From Ectobacillus sp048976805 (lineage in GTDB: Bacteria; Bacillota; Bacilli; Bacillales; Bacillaceae_G): 64,000 nt of DNA. The position numbers and the translations under genes were made by a program. Where the stretch lies: the NCBI GenBank assembly GCA_048976805.1, contig JBHGUR010000035.1, positions 5,116 to 69,115 of the forward strand. Direction: 5' to 3'. Below are positions 15,533 to 25,442 of the stretch, piece after piece (the stretch's first letter is position 1; every line of letters starts with the position of its first letter). The notes under the pieces are model-generated. The model saw only the letters and a program-made list of their open reading frames with translations, had not been told where the DNA came from and ran no database searches.

Positions 15533-18157
15533 ATGAATTCATCTGTTCTGTTTTTTAGCCAAATTAACCGCACTAGCCTTCCGCTTGTAGGAGGGAAAGG
15601 AGCCAACTTGGGAGAACTAAGCAAGGCAGGATTCCCAGTGCCTAGCGGATTTTGCGTGACAACACAGGCCTATCGGGGCTTTGTTGCTTCCAATCCGGAA
15701 ATGGGTTCTTTGCTGCAAGAACTGAACCGTTTGGACTCCAACGACTTCACTCAATTGCGATTACTGGGGGAGAGAATTCGCACCCACCTTCTCCAATTGC
15801 ATATCCCAACCAAATTAAAGAATGAAATCATAGCGGCTTGGAAGGCAACGGGTTCGCAGTATGCATACGCAGTCCGTTCCAGTGCCACGGCTGAAGATTT
15901 GCCGACCGCTTCCTTTGCAGGCCAGCAGGATACATACCTAAACGTAAAAGGCGAGGAGTCATTGCTTTCTCATATCCAACAGTGCTGGGCTTCCCTTTTT
16001 ACAGATCGAGCGATTTCATACAGGGCAAAAAACCATTTTGACCATCGGCAGGTGTATGTATCTGTTATCGTGCAGCGAATGGTACACCCTGAGCTATCGG
16101 GCATTATGTTTACAGCTGATCCCCTCACAGGCCATCGTAAAGTAATTACGATTGATGCAAGTTTTGGGATGGGGGAAGCATTAGTATCCGGCATTGTCTC
16201 CGCTGACCTGTATAAGGTAAAGGAGGGGAAGGTTATCGAGAAAAATATTTCCGAGAAAAGGCTAGCCGTCTTCCCGCTGCCGGAAGGGGGGACAGCCAAA
16301 AAAGAGGTGCCTTTGAAGCAACGAACCATGCAAGCATTGACAAATCAGCAAATTTTGCAGTTAGCTGAATTGGGCAAAAAGGTGGAACAACATTTCGGAA
16401 CTGCACAAGATATTGAGTTTTGTATTGAAAACGGAGACATATTCATCGTACAAAGCCGGCCCATTACGTCTTTGTACCCCTTGCCTGACATGCCGAGTGA
16501 TCCGTTGCGCATTATGATTTCAGTTGGCCATATTCAAGTGATGACAGATGCCTTGAAACCGCTCGGCTTGTCCGTGTTCCAAACCATTATGCCCAAAAGT
16601 ATATTAAAAACTGCAGGCGGGCGGATGTTCTTTGATTTGACAGATTTTCTTCACTTAAAAGCAGGACAAAAAATCATCATCCAGATCCTACGCAACATGG
16701 ATGAATCCATTAGCCGCGCTCTTGCAGACGTTGTGCAGCGCCCTGAGTTTAAGAAGAGCCGCTATAAGAAACAATCCATTATACTGGTTGCTAAAGCATT
16801 TCTGCCTGTCGCAAAGCAAGTGCTGAAAAATCTTTTTATCTATGATCCTTCTCTGGCAAAAGAAAGGACGGAAGAGGTGATGAGAGAATTTTCTTCCAAG
16901 GTGCAAAAAGATTTAGAGTCTTTAAACGGAACAAAGCGCTTGGAAACCATTCAGCGCTATTTAGGGCAGGTCCCGCAAGAAATATTGAAGATTTTTGCGA
17001 ATCCAGTAACGTTTCTGGCGGCAGCGCTGCTCCTAAAGAAGCAGCTAACCCACATTATGGGGTCTGATTATGAAATTCATGTTTTAACCAAGTCGCTGCC
17101 TGGAAACATAATGAGCGAAATGGGATTGCAACTCGGCGGCTTAGCTGATTTCGTACGAAAGCACCCGGACGTAGAATCCTATCTCCAGACAGCAAAGGAC
17201 GAAACGTTTTATGAAGGACTGGAAAATCTAGCAGGCGGAACAGAATTCGCGAAAATTTTCCAATCTTTTATAGAAACGTATGGAATGAGATGCCCCGGTG
17301 AAATTGATATTACAAAACCGCGTTGGAGAGAACAGCCGACTTTAATTGCGGCGAGCATATTGGGAGATGTCAAAAACCTAACGGATGGCGAATACCGTCA
17401 CAATTTTGCAAAGGGACAAAAAGAAGTGGAGGAAGCAAAGGCAAGAATCTTTGCGAAAACGGAGTATCGCCGTTACCAATACAGAAAGACGAAACGGCTG
17501 ATTGATGTATATCGGTATATGGGCGGATTGCGGGAGCATCATAAGCATCTATTAACTATTATTCTGGACTTATGTAAACAAGCCATCATAAAAGAAGCAC
17601 AGGCATTGGTGGACGCAGGAGTTCTGCAAGAAGTTGAAGATGTGTATTATTTGACGCTGGAGGAACTGATTCAGGTTGCAAATGGAACGTTTCAAGCGCA
17701 TGTGCCGCACCTGGTAAGTGAGCGTAAAAGCCAATTTAAATGGTTCCAGACTTTAAAGCAGCCGCGTGTGCTGACAAGTGAGGGAGAAATCATTACAGGG
17801 TCTCCCAAAAAGGGAGAATATCCAGACGGCGCACTCATTGGCAGCCCGATTTCACCAGGAGTTGTAGAAGGAATTGCACGAGTGGTGCTGTCTCCGGAAA
17901 CAGCCCATTTGAACGAAGGAGAAATCCTGGTCGCACCGCATACAGATCCAGGCTGGACGCCGCTGTTTCAGTCTGCCGGGGCGTTGGTGGCAGAAGTAGG
18001 CGGCCTGATGACCCACGGCTCTATTGTCGCCAGAGAATATGGCATTCCAGCTGTAGCAGGAGTAGACGAGGCAACCAGACTCATTCAAGATGGGCAGCGG
18101 ATACGGGTGGATGGAACCCGGGGATATGTGGAGATTTTAACTGACAACTCCCCTTAG
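15533..18157 (+). CDS. rph: Rifamycin phosphotransferase-like enzyme (PEP-synthase family)
   Basis: 874 residues, the length of Bacillus rifampin phosphotransferases. Layout: N-terminal ATP-grasp domain (VGGKGANLGELSKAG near residue 18; AVRSSATAEDLP; FAGQQDTYLN; VQSRPITSL near 320), a central rifamycin-binding-type region, and a C-terminal swivelling His domain with GGLMTHGSIVAREYG near residue 825, whose His is the phospho-carrier. Such enzymes convert ATP, rifamycin and water to AMP, phosphate and rifamycin phosphate. The central region decides substrate and is less conserved, so activity on rifamycins is probable rather than certain. Close to the pyruvate-water dikinase family otherwise. 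Confidence 0.82.
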   Translation: MNSSVLFFSQINRTSLPLVGGKGANLGELSKAGFPVPSGFCVTTQAYRGFVASNPEMGSLLQELNRLDSNDFTQLRLLGERIRTHLLQLHIPTKLKNEIIAAWKATGSQYAYAVRSSATAEDLPTASFAGQQDTYLNVKGEESLLSHIQQCWASLFTDRAISYRAKNHFDHRQVYVSVIVQRMVHPELSGIMFTADPLTGHRKVITIDASFGMGEALVSGIVSADLYKVKEGKVIEKNISEKRLAVFPLPEGGTAKKEVPLKQRTMQALTNQQILQLAELGKKVEQHFGTAQDIEFCIENGDIFIVQSRPITSLYPLPDMPSDPLRIMISVGHIQVMTDALKPLGLSVFQTIMPKSILKTAGGRMFFDLTDFLHLKAGQKIIIQILRNMDESISRALADVVQRPEFKKSRYKKQSIILVAKAFLPVAKQVLKNLFIYDPSLAKERTEEVMREFSSKVQKDLESLNGTKRLETIQRYLGQVPQEILKIFANPVTFLAAALLLKKQLTHIMGSDYEIHVLTKSLPGNIMSEMGLQLGGLADFVRKHPDVESYLQTAKDETFYEGLENLAGGTEFAKIFQSFIETYGMRCPGEIDITKPRWREQPTLIAASILGDVKNLTDGEYRHNFAKGQKEVEEAKARIFAKTEYRRYQYRKTKRLIDVYRYMGGLREHHKHLLTIILDLCKQAIIKEAQALVDAGVLQEVEDVYYLTLEELIQVANGTFQAHVPHLVSERKSQFKWFQTLKQPRVLTSEGEIITGSPKKGEYPDGALIGSPISPGVVEGIARVVLSPETAHLNEGEILVAPHTDPGWTPLFQSAGALVAEVGGLMTHGSIVAREYGIPAVAGVDEATRLIQDGQRIRVDGTRGYVEILTDNSP

Positions 18158-18194
18158 TAACAAGACATTATTCGAACTAAAAGGAGTTCTTTTA

Positions 18195-18713
18195 ATGAGA
18201 TTTCTCATTAAGTATAAAGATTTTAAAACTAAAGAAACATTCCACTTTAGATTTATCCAAATATTTGTTAATGGATGAAGAAGGAAAAGCCAAAATGGTG
18301 TTTGAGAGTATGTGTGAGGGGCTGCGGCTTATTGCTGATTTTGACCATTTGGAAATAGAAAAAATAGAAGAAGTAATCAATCATATTAGAATCCACGGTA
18401 TGAATGCAGAACTAACGTATGCAACTAAGCAAAATCATCATTACTTAGCGGAAATCATTTACCAAGTTCCTAAAAAGCATGATTTGAAAGCGGATTATCG
18501 TTTACGCGTTACAGACTTAATTTCTAACCAATCTGGTACAGTTCATATTGATAACTTGGATACATGGTATGCTCCATACAGTTTAGGAAAAATCCTCTTA
18601 AAAAAAATGAGATAGTCATTAAAGGCCGGGAGAGTTTCAGGGCGCAAATTGCTCGTGAAATAGATAAACTTCCAAATGAGTATAGATTTAAAATCACTGA
18701 TATCCTGAAATAA
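18195..18713 (+). pseudogene. Frameshifted gene of unknown function
   Basis: AAGGAG precedes ATG 18195, which opens MRFLIKYKDFKTKETFHF and soon stops; the next 115 residues (18247-18615) continue in the +1 frame with DEEGKAKMVFESMCEGLRL and ISNQSGTVHIDNLDTWY; after a run of eight A the sequence returns to the first frame (KGRESFRAQIAREIDKLP) and ends at 18713. The three pieces together would make a protein of about 170 residues. Because both breaks sit near homopolymers, sequencing error must be excluded. No domain recognised. Confidence 0.6.
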
Positions 18714-18821
18714 AAAGAAGTAATGAAATATTTTGTGACAAGGAAGTAAGGCTACCATCACACAATCATCACAGAAATCTGATAATACTTTTAACAAAGA
18801 TGTAATTGGGAGTGTTACTTA

Positions 18822-19502
18822 TTGAAAAAACCACTTGTATTGCTTGCAGATGATGAATTAAGACTTAGAAAGCTCGTTTCTGATTTTCTTTTAAATGCTG
18901 GTTTTGAAGTAATTTGTGCTGAAAACGGCAAGCAGGCATTTGACACATTTTTGCAATTGAGTGAATCGATTGATCTCATCATTCTCGATGTGATGATGCC
19001 GATTATGGACGGATGGGAGGTATTGAATGAAATAAAAAGCATATCAACAGTCCCGGTCATCATGCTTACAGCCAAAGGTGAGGAAAGTGATCAACTTACC
19101 GGATTTCGACTTGGCGCAAATGATTATGTCTGTAAGCCGTTCTCTCCAAGCATTTTGGTCGCCAGGGTGGAAAACCTGTTAAAACAATTGGGGAAAAAGG
19201 GACCGGACAGGCTTCATATTGGTGGCATTGCAATAGATACTAATCAGCATAGAGTATATGTCGATGAAAACAGCATTGATTTAACTCCAAAAGAATTTGA
19301 TTTGCTATTGTTTTTATTTAAGAATGAAGGTTTAGCCCTTTCAAGAGACAAAATCCTGAATGGGGTCTGGAGTTATGACTATCATGGGGATTTAAGGACA
19401 GTTGACACCCATGTTAAGCAGTTAAGGGCCAAACTTGGAAAGTATGGGACTTATATTGAGACTGTAAGAGGTGTAGGTTACAGATTGAGGGAACAAACAT
19501 GA
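18822..19502 (+). CDS. OmpR-family response regulator
   Basis: 226 residues. Receiver domain with acidic pocket DD at 10-11, phospho-acceptor Asp56 (LIILDVMMP), and Lys105 (CKPFSP); C-terminal winged helix with LTPKEFDLL and VDTHVKQLRAKLG. TTG start after GGGAGTG. It overlaps the histidine kinase gene by 4 bases and precedes a MacAB-like efflux operon on the same strand, so it most likely controls that operon. Confidence 0.92.
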   Translation: MKKPLVLLADDELRLRKLVSDFLLNAGFEVICAENGKQAFDTFLQLSESIDLIILDVMMPIMDGWEVLNEIKSISTVPVIMLTAKGEESDQLTGFRLGANDYVCKPFSPSILVARVENLLKQLGKKGPDRLHIGGIAIDTNQHRVYVDENSIDLTPKEFDLLLFLFKNEGLALSRDKILNGVWSYDYHGDLRTVDTHVKQLRAKLGKYGTYIETVRGVGYRLREQT

Positions 19503-20983
19503 GAATTACCATAAGGGGCAAGTTATTTGCAATTTTGGTTGGTATCATCCTCCTGTTTATTGCGGTCATCCAGCTTTTCAGCGCATTATTCCTCGAGGAT
19601 TTTTATCAGTCCAATAAGAAAAAAACGTTGGAAGAGAGTTTTCACCAAACAGAACAAATTATAACAACGGAAAAGGACTATGAAGAAAGGCTATCCGCTC
19701 TTCAAGATAATAAAAATGTGACGATTTTAATCCTTGACAGTGAGTATGAACCTTTTTTTAGATTAGCTTTATTAAAACGCCCGGCTAAATATCAAAATCA
19801 ACAATCAAGGTCTCCAATGGGGCATGATGAGGAATTGATTAGCACCAACTTGGATAAATTTAACGGTGAACCCGTTATTGTAACAAGGAAGGAGAGAAGA
19901 ACAAACACCGAATTCTTAAGCCTTTATTCAGCCATCACACTGCCTGACGGAACAAAGGGATTTACCGTGATTAGTACGTCAATTGATGCCATGAAGGACA
20001 GTGTGATGGCTGCGAGTGACTTTATCCTTTATACCTCACTCTTTGTTGGTGTAATTGGAACAGTAGCTGTGCTTTATGTATCAGACAGAATTTCAAAACC
20101 CATTGTCAAAATAAACAGAATCACTTCAAAAATGGCCAAAATGGATTTTTCAGAAAGAATTACAGTTGATTCTTCAGATGAAATTGGTGAATTGGCCAAT
20201 AACATAAATTTCCTTTCTAAGCAATTAGATCTTAAAATCAATGAACTGGCTATTGCCAATAAACAGCTGAAAAAAGATATACAGTTAAAGGAAAAAGTGG
20301 AGCAGTCACGAAAAGAGTTGCTCTCGAATGTTTCTCATGAGTTAAAAACGCCGATTTCGCTCATTGGTGGGTATGCAGAAGGATTAAAACTCAATATCAA
20401 TGAGAACGACAAAGATTTCTATTGCGATGTCATCATCGATGAAACGAAAAAAATGGACAAACTTGTATTAAGTCTCCTTGACCTCGCCCAGGTTGAGGCA
20501 GGTTATAAGGAAATGAACAGGGTTAGGGTTGACATCTCTCAATTGGTTGCAGGAATCCTTGATAAGTATCAATTAGTCTTTACTGAAAAAGGGATCAGCT
20601 TGCATAGTTCCTGCCAGGGAAATACCTTGGTGATGGCAGACATTGAAAGAATCGAACAAGTAGTTACCAATTACCTTAATAACGCGCTGGACCATGTTGA
20701 TGCAAATCGAATCATTTCTGTTACTGTTAAAGAGATAAAAAATCAAGCAAGAGTAGGTATTTTTAATTCAGGGAAACCGATTGACCCTGACCAACTGGAC
20801 CGGATTTGGGACAGTTTTTATAAAGTTGACAAGGCGCGCACAAGGGAATACGGAGGTTCCGGTCTTGGGTTATCGATTGTCAAAGCCATCATTCATCTTC
20901 ATGAAGGCGAATATGGCGTAAGAAATCTTGCTGATGGCGTAGAATTTTGGTTTTTGCTCAATAAGATAAAAGGCAGCTCCTGA
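19499..20983 (+). CDS. Sensor histidine kinase
   Basis: 494 residues. One membrane segment at ~8-30, an extracytoplasmic sensor region of about 140 residues without recognised fold, a second membrane segment at ~173-195, HAMP (~196-250), HisKA with His280 in NVSHELKTP, and an HATPase_c domain with the N box (NYLNNALDH) and G boxes (GGSGLGLSIV). ATGA overlap with the regulator gene. Gene order suggests it senses the substrate or envelope stress handled by the downstream transporter. Confidence 0.92.
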   Translation: MRITIRGKLFAILVGIILLFIAVIQLFSALFLEDFYQSNKKKTLEESFHQTEQIITTEKDYEERLSALQDNKNVTILILDSEYEPFFRLALLKRPAKYQNQQSRSPMGHDEELISTNLDKFNGEPVIVTRKERRTNTEFLSLYSAITLPDGTKGFTVISTSIDAMKDSVMAASDFILYTSLFVGVIGTVAVLYVSDRISKPIVKINRITSKMAKMDFSERITVDSSDEIGELANNINFLSKQLDLKINELAIANKQLKKDIQLKEKVEQSRKELLSNVSHELKTPISLIGGYAEGLKLNINENDKDFYCDVIIDETKKMDKLVLSLLDLAQVEAGYKEMNRVRVDISQLVAGILDKYQLVFTEKGISLHSSCQGNTLVMADIERIEQVVTNYLNNALDHVDANRIISVTVKEIKNQARVGIFNSGKPIDPDQLDRIWDSFYKVDKARTREYGGSGLGLSIVKAIIHLHEGEYGVRNLADGVEFWFLLNKIKGSS

Positions 20984-21091
20984 CAACAGGCGCTGTCTTT
21001 TTTTGTCAATAGATTTCTTGATGCCCCTCACATAGACATCACAAAAACCCGCTACTATAAAACTTGTACAAAAAAGAAAGGACTGATGCTC

Positions 21092-22240
21092 ATGAGGAAA
21101 AGGATAATGGCGATCCTCCTCTCCTGTTCATTGGGAGCGGGGTTATTGGCAGGTTGTTCAAATGAAGCAGAATCATCACCGGTAAAAACAACAGAACAAA
21201 AGGTGAAAAAAGGAAATTTAGAGGTAGGCCTAGGGGCAGATGGAAGAATAAGCTTGCCCCTATCTAATTTGAATTTTGAAGTATCCGGTACTGTCAAGAC
21301 AATAAATGTTCAAATAGGGCAAAAAGTAAATGCCGGGGATGTTCTTGCGGAACTTGAGGATACCGATTTAAAGCTCGCTGTTACGCAGGCAGAAAACGCA
21401 TTAAACAAAGCGGAAGCGAATTACTCTGAAGCGGTCAACAAGTATGAAATCGATAAAATGGAGTCGAAATTAAAGGTTGACGAAGCAAAAGTTAAAATGG
21501 ATGCCAAGCCAGATGACGCATCTCTCAAAGCAGCGTATGAATTGGAAAATAAGAAATATCAGACACTTCTCAACAGTCAGGGTGCTATTCAAAATGCCAA
21601 ACTGGAGATAGAGGAAGCACAAAACAAATTGCAGGAAGCAAAAAATAATTTGAATAAAATTTATCTCAAAGCACCGATTTCGGGTGAAATCATGAATATT
21701 AACTATAAAGTGGGTGAAGTGGTCTCAGGTATTAAGGCTGGAAATGATACAAATTCAGCATCATCAGGAACAGCTTTTATGACCATTGTGGATCCAACAG
21801 TCATTTATGTAAAGGCAAGTGCAACTGAGAGTGATATTTCAGGAATCGAAAAAGGCCAGCAAATGAGGGTTGCAGTGGATTCTTTATCATTGGAGAACCT
21901 GCAGGGTGAAGTGGTTTCTGTTAACAACACACCGAATATTGATAATTCAGGAATTGTTACTTATGAGGTTATCGGAAAATTAGCAGAACCAAACCCTGCT
22001 ATTAAGGAAGGGATGACAACTTTTGTTACGTTCCTAAAGAAAGAAAAGAAAGATGTTATTCTCGTCCCGAATAAAGCAATCTTTGTTGAAGACGGCAAGC
22101 AATATGTCAATGTTCAAACTGCAGAAGATAAAACAGAAAAAAGGGCGATTACCGGGGGGCTGACAAATGGTATCCAGACGGAGGTAGTTGAAGGTCTTAA
22201 AGAAGGAGAGACCGTCATCATAGGTGGTGTTCAAAAATGA
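21092..22240 (+). CDS. Efflux periplasmic-adaptor-like lipoprotein (MacA/HlyD family)
   Basis: 382 residues. Lipobox LLAGC with modified Cys22, then a biotinyl-lipoyl half motif (VQIGQKVNAGDVLAEL), a long alpha-hairpin (about residues 95-190) and the second half (LKAPISGEIM), followed by beta-barrel domain. Start ATG 21092 is favoured over 21086 because AAAGGA is then nine bases away. Couples to the FtsX-type permease next to it. Final ATGA overlap with the permease. Confidence 0.9.
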   Translation: MRKRIMAILLSCSLGAGLLAGCSNEAESSPVKTTEQKVKKGNLEVGLGADGRISLPLSNLNFEVSGTVKTINVQIGQKVNAGDVLAELEDTDLKLAVTQAENALNKAEANYSEAVNKYEIDKMESKLKVDEAKVKMDAKPDDASLKAAYELENKKYQTLLNSQGAIQNAKLEIEEAQNKLQEAKNNLNKIYLKAPISGEIMNINYKVGEVVSGIKAGNDTNSASSGTAFMTIVDPTVIYVKASATESDISGIEKGQQMRVAVDSLSLENLQGEVVSVNNTPNIDNSGIVTYEVIGKLAEPNPAIKEGMTTFVTFLKKEKKDVILVPNKAIFVEDGKQYVNVQTAEDKTEKRAITGGLTNGIQTEVVEGLKEGETVIIGGVQK

Positions 22241-23475
22241 AATTAGTTGAGCAATTGCGTTCTGTTATGCTCAGCGTGGCCCATAATAAATTCCGGGTGT
22301 TTTTGACTTCACTAGGAATCATTATTGGCACTTTTACCATCATTATGGTCGTGGGAATCGGAAATGCCAGCGAAAAGGCAGTTGAAGACCAATATAAAAG
22401 GCTATCTGTTGAGAGTATTACCATTTCACAAGCACGGGGCGGCGGGGGAGGTGGCAGAGGAGGAACCTCCACCTCCAAGTCTCTTACAAAAGAAGATGCC
22501 CTTCTGATGCCTGAGTTATTGACAAATGTTAAAAGTGTTGGCATCAGTACAAGAACTTCTTCGGAGATTGCCTATGGAACAACAGCTGAGACTGTAAATA
22601 TCCAGGGAATCAACGAAGCGTATGCTGATATCACAAATCTTGTCCCAATTACTGGGGAACTGTTTACGGACGAAGATGGCTTACTGCGGAATAAGGTTGT
22701 CGTCCTTGGCTATAACATTGCAGACTTATTATTCGAGGGAGATATCCAATCGGCTGTAGGCCAGAAGGTTCTTTTAAAAGGGACATCCTATACGGTCACA
22801 GGAGTGCTGGACCGGATCGGCGGTTCTGGAGGAATGAGCACCGGAGGAGGAATGGCCAATTCTGCTTCCGCTGATGATATGGCATTCATTCCTTATGATG
22901 TCGCCGTGAAATATACATCCGGCGGCGGTGGTGGTGCTGTGACCTTTATCGCACAAGCCAACGATATTGACAGCGTCCAGCCGGCAATCGATGAAATCAA
23001 GCAATATATCGGGGAAATTACAGGTGATTCGGAATCCTATACCGTTGTAGACGCAGGAAGCACACTCGCATCTGCGCAGGAAACATCAAAAACTATGTCT
23101 GCCCTGTTAATTGCTGTGGCCGCTATCATCATGATTGTAAGCGGGATTGGAATTATGAACGTACTAATGGTAGCCGTCAAGGAGCGTACACGTGAAATTG
23201 GCATCCTCAAGAGTATTGGTGCGGCAAGGAAGGTTATTTTAATGGAGTTTTTGCTTGAATCAACCTTCATTAGCCTTTGCGGAGGAGTATTCGGGGTGCT
23301 AATGAGTGTTTTTGCCCCATGGATTCTATCGTTCACAGATATTAAATACTTAGCTTCAGTCAAGGGTGTTTTTATTGGTCTTGGGTTCTCTGTCATAACG
23401 GGAATTTTCTTTGGCTACTACCCCGCCGCTAAGGCATCTAAGCTGAAGCCAATTGAAGCACTAAACTACGATTGA
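22237..23475 (+). CDS. MacB-type ABC transporter permease (FtsX domain)
   Basis: 412 residues with one N-terminal membrane segment (~22-42), a large external MacB-PCD domain and three C-terminal segments (~285-310, 340-360, 375-395) typical of FtsX permeases; EVG-type cytoplasmic turn VKERTREIGILKSIGA is present. The external domain contains an unusual run of glycines with one Arg at residues ~68-76 and further Gly-rich stretches near 190 and 228. ATPase is encoded separately, two genes downstream. Confidence 0.9.
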   Translation: MKLVEQLRSVMLSVAHNKFRVFLTSLGIIIGTFTIIMVVGIGNASEKAVEDQYKRLSVESITISQARGGGGGGRGGTSTSKSLTKEDALLMPELLTNVKSVGISTRTSSEIAYGTTAETVNIQGINEAYADITNLVPITGELFTDEDGLLRNKVVVLGYNIADLLFEGDIQSAVGQKVLLKGTSYTVTGVLDRIGGSGGMSTGGGMANSASADDMAFIPYDVAVKYTSGGGGGAVTFIAQANDIDSVQPAIDEIKQYIGEITGDSESYTVVDAGSTLASAQETSKTMSALLIAVAAIIMIVSGIGIMNVLMVAVKERTREIGILKSIGAARKVILMEFLLESTFISLCGGVFGVLMSVFAPWILSFTDIKYLASVKGVFIGLGFSVITGIFFGYYPAAKASKLKPIEALNYD

Positions 23476-23489
23476 TAGGAGTGGACAGC

Positions 23490-24041
23490 TTGAAGAAAAA
23501 GTTTAACAGTTCAATCTTAATATTGCTGCTTACTTTTACAATGGCAGCCTGTTCTAATACTAAAGAAGGAAATTCTGCTTCAACATCAGGAGAAAAAACC
23601 GGTAATTCGACTGTGGTTGCAAGTAACATGGATGAAATAGATTTATATGGTGAAGTATCTGAAATAATCGGCAATGAAGTTACATTGAGATTAATAGAAA
23701 AGCCTGAAAAACCTGCAAGGAATGGAGAGAATGATGGAAATGGCGGCGGCCGAGGAGGTGCAGGTGGCCGCGGTGGCGATGGTGCCAGCGGAGGTGGTGG
23801 TGCTATGAGAGAAAGAAAATATACAGGTGAAGAGAAAACCTTTGTCATCCCTGTAGGTGCCCCACTGGTGACAGTTACACGCGGGGAAAGCGGCATGGAA
23901 GAAAGCAAAATAAGCTTGAATGAAGTAACTCCGGGTAGCATCTTATCTGTCTACTATGAGGAAGATGGGAAAACAATCGAAGAGATCAGAGTCCAAAAAC
24001 CAAGAACAGGAGGTGGGCAAGGTGGCAGAGGCGGTAATTAA
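23490..24041 (+). CDS. Glycine-rich lipoprotein in efflux operon
   Basis: 183 residues from the TTG at 23490 (AGGAGTG seven bases upstream). Signal peptide with lipobox MAAC (Cys near residue 21), an OB- or DUF-like N-terminal part (DEIDLYGEVSEIIGNEVTLRL), a Gly/Arg-rich segment at ~75-100, a beta-rich C-terminal part and a Gly/Arg tail. It overlaps the ATPase gene by 20 bases. No named family, though similar proteins accompany MacAB-like operons in bacilli. Its Gly-rich segment resembles that in the neighbouring permease. Confidence 0.75.
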   Translation: MKKKFNSSILILLLTFTMAACSNTKEGNSASTSGEKTGNSTVVASNMDEIDLYGEVSEIIGNEVTLRLIEKPEKPARNGENDGNGGGRGGAGGRGGDGASGGGGAMRERKYTGEEKTFVIPVGAPLVTVTRGESGMEESKISLNEVTPGSILSVYYEEDGKTIEEIRVQKPRTGGGQGGRGGN

Positions 24042-24726
24042 AATGAAGGATGTTTATAAGTCATATGGCATCGGAGAACATAAAGTAAATGTCCTGAATG
24101 GTGTTTCTATTTCGGTTAACGCAGGTGAATTTGTAGCCATTCTGGGACCATCCGGATCCGGCAAAACCACATTGATGAACCTCATTGGGCTGATTGATAC
24201 GATCGATCGCGGAGATTATTTTCTTGATGGACTCAATATTGTAGATCAGTCTGAACAAAAGTACGCTAGAATCAGGAATGAGAAAATCGGATTCGTCTTC
24301 CAAAAGTTTAACCTTATTTCTAAATATACCGCGTTGTACAACGTCGCCCTGCCCCTTCTTCTTAGAGGAGAAAGTTATAAGGATGCCAGGGAAAAAGCAG
24401 CAAAAACACTTGAAAGAGTAGGCCTGGGAGACCGGATAAACCATCGGCCCAATCAGCTTTCAGGAGGACAGCAGCAACGCGTGGCCATCGCGCGTGCCCT
24501 GGTCGGGGATTGCCCTTTGATCCTTGCCGATGAACCAACAGGTGCTCTAGACCAGAAAACAGGAGGGGAGGTCCTCTCTTTTTTCCAGGAACTGAACCAT
24601 GAAGGGAAAACCATCGTCATGATTACCCACGATGAAAATATTGCAGCAAAAGCGAAACGGGTAATCCGGGTGGAGGATGGTTCAATCCGTGAGAAGAACA
24701 TGCAATTGGGCAATGCGCTATCATAA
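24022..24726 (+). CDS. MacB/LolD-type ABC transporter ATPase
   Basis: 234 residues. Walker A GPSGSGKTT, Q-loop FVFQKFNL, signature LSGGQQQRVAIARAL, Walker B LILADEPTGALD and H-loop MITHD are all intact. GTG start at 24022 is chosen: AGGAGGTG lies six bases upstream and the product then begins directly at the domain; the longer frame from 23956 would read through the preceding lipoprotein. Last gene of the efflux operon. Confidence 0.93.
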   Translation: MAEAVIKMKDVYKSYGIGEHKVNVLNGVSISVNAGEFVAILGPSGSGKTTLMNLIGLIDTIDRGDYFLDGLNIVDQSEQKYARIRNEKIGFVFQKFNLISKYTALYNVALPLLLRGESYKDAREKAAKTLERVGLGDRINHRPNQLSGGQQQRVAIARALVGDCPLILADEPTGALDQKTGGEVLSFFQELNHEGKTIVMITHDENIAAKAKRVIRVEDGSIREKNMQLGNALS

Positions 24727-24744
24727 TAACTCTCTTTACATCAT

Positions 24745-24769
24745 GGCCGGACTTATAAACAGTCCGGCC
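24745..24769 (+). terminator. Hairpin after the efflux operon
   Basis: GGCCGGACT / AGTCCGGCC with a 7-base loop 19 bases after the ATPase stop. A T tract is lacking, so termination by this hairpin alone is uncertain. Confidence 0.5.
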
Positions 24770-24831
24770 CAAAAATTCTATTAATTTCTAAAATGTAGAG
24801 CTGATGACATATGAAGGGAAGGTAATTATCA

Positions 24832-25442
24832 ATGTTGCGAATAAAGAAAGCCGGGCGTTTTTTTATCGTGTTTTTGATATTTGCTACATTTGCCGGAGGA
24901 AGGTACATATATTCATCTGGAAAACAAATAGAAAAGAACGATCCTGAACCGGAAATTACTTTGACAAGTGAAACTAAATTATCCAACACGATGATAAAAG
25001 ATCCCAATCCATCCCCTGAAGAACCTGATAAAGTGTTGATTGAAGGTGTTCCTCATATTCAACAATTCCCTGAATTGCCGCGAGGATGCGAAGTTACCAG
25101 TTTGGCTATGATTATGCAATATGCAGGTGTTTCTATCGATAAAATGACTCTTGCAGAAGAGGTTGCAACAGTTCCTTTTCTTGATCAAAACGGAGTGCGG
25201 GAGTGCGAGGGAATCCAAATGACGGGTTTGAGTACCTTTCCAGCAGTGTGGCGGGATTGGCAACAATTGAACAGGGCATCATCCGTCTATATATGATTGG
25301 TAAGACAAACAGACTGTTGACAAATCTGCAGAATCTAAACGCTTTAAGACAGCACCTACCCTGGGCAAAAAATTTGAGCAGTACGAGATTCCTCTACATG
25401 CCAATCCAGCTAACGAAGACAATAATAAAGGAAGCAAGATAA
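24832..25442 (+). pseudogene. C39-like peptidase (YvpB type), frameshifted and decayed
   Basis: A membrane anchor at ~8-28 is followed by a spacer and VPHIQQFPELPRGCEVTSLA, the start of a papain-like C39_2 domain with its catalytic Cys. At about 25195 the frame breaks: the expected RGNPNDGF continues in the +1 frame (from 25203), after which similarity fades. The His and Asp of the catalytic triad are not found. A third frame, 25305-25451, reads an unrelated open tail (VDKSAESKRFKTAPTLGKKF), suggesting a further junction. The gene is very probably inactive. Confidence 0.75.

Noticed and set aside
23438..23941. 167-codon proline-rich minus-strand frame
   Set aside because: Mirror of the Gly/Arg-rich lipoprotein; the proline run is an artefact of GGN codons read in reverse.
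24745..24769. Clear Rho-independent terminator
   Set aside because: Strong stem but no T tract; kept only as a hairpin with modest confidence.
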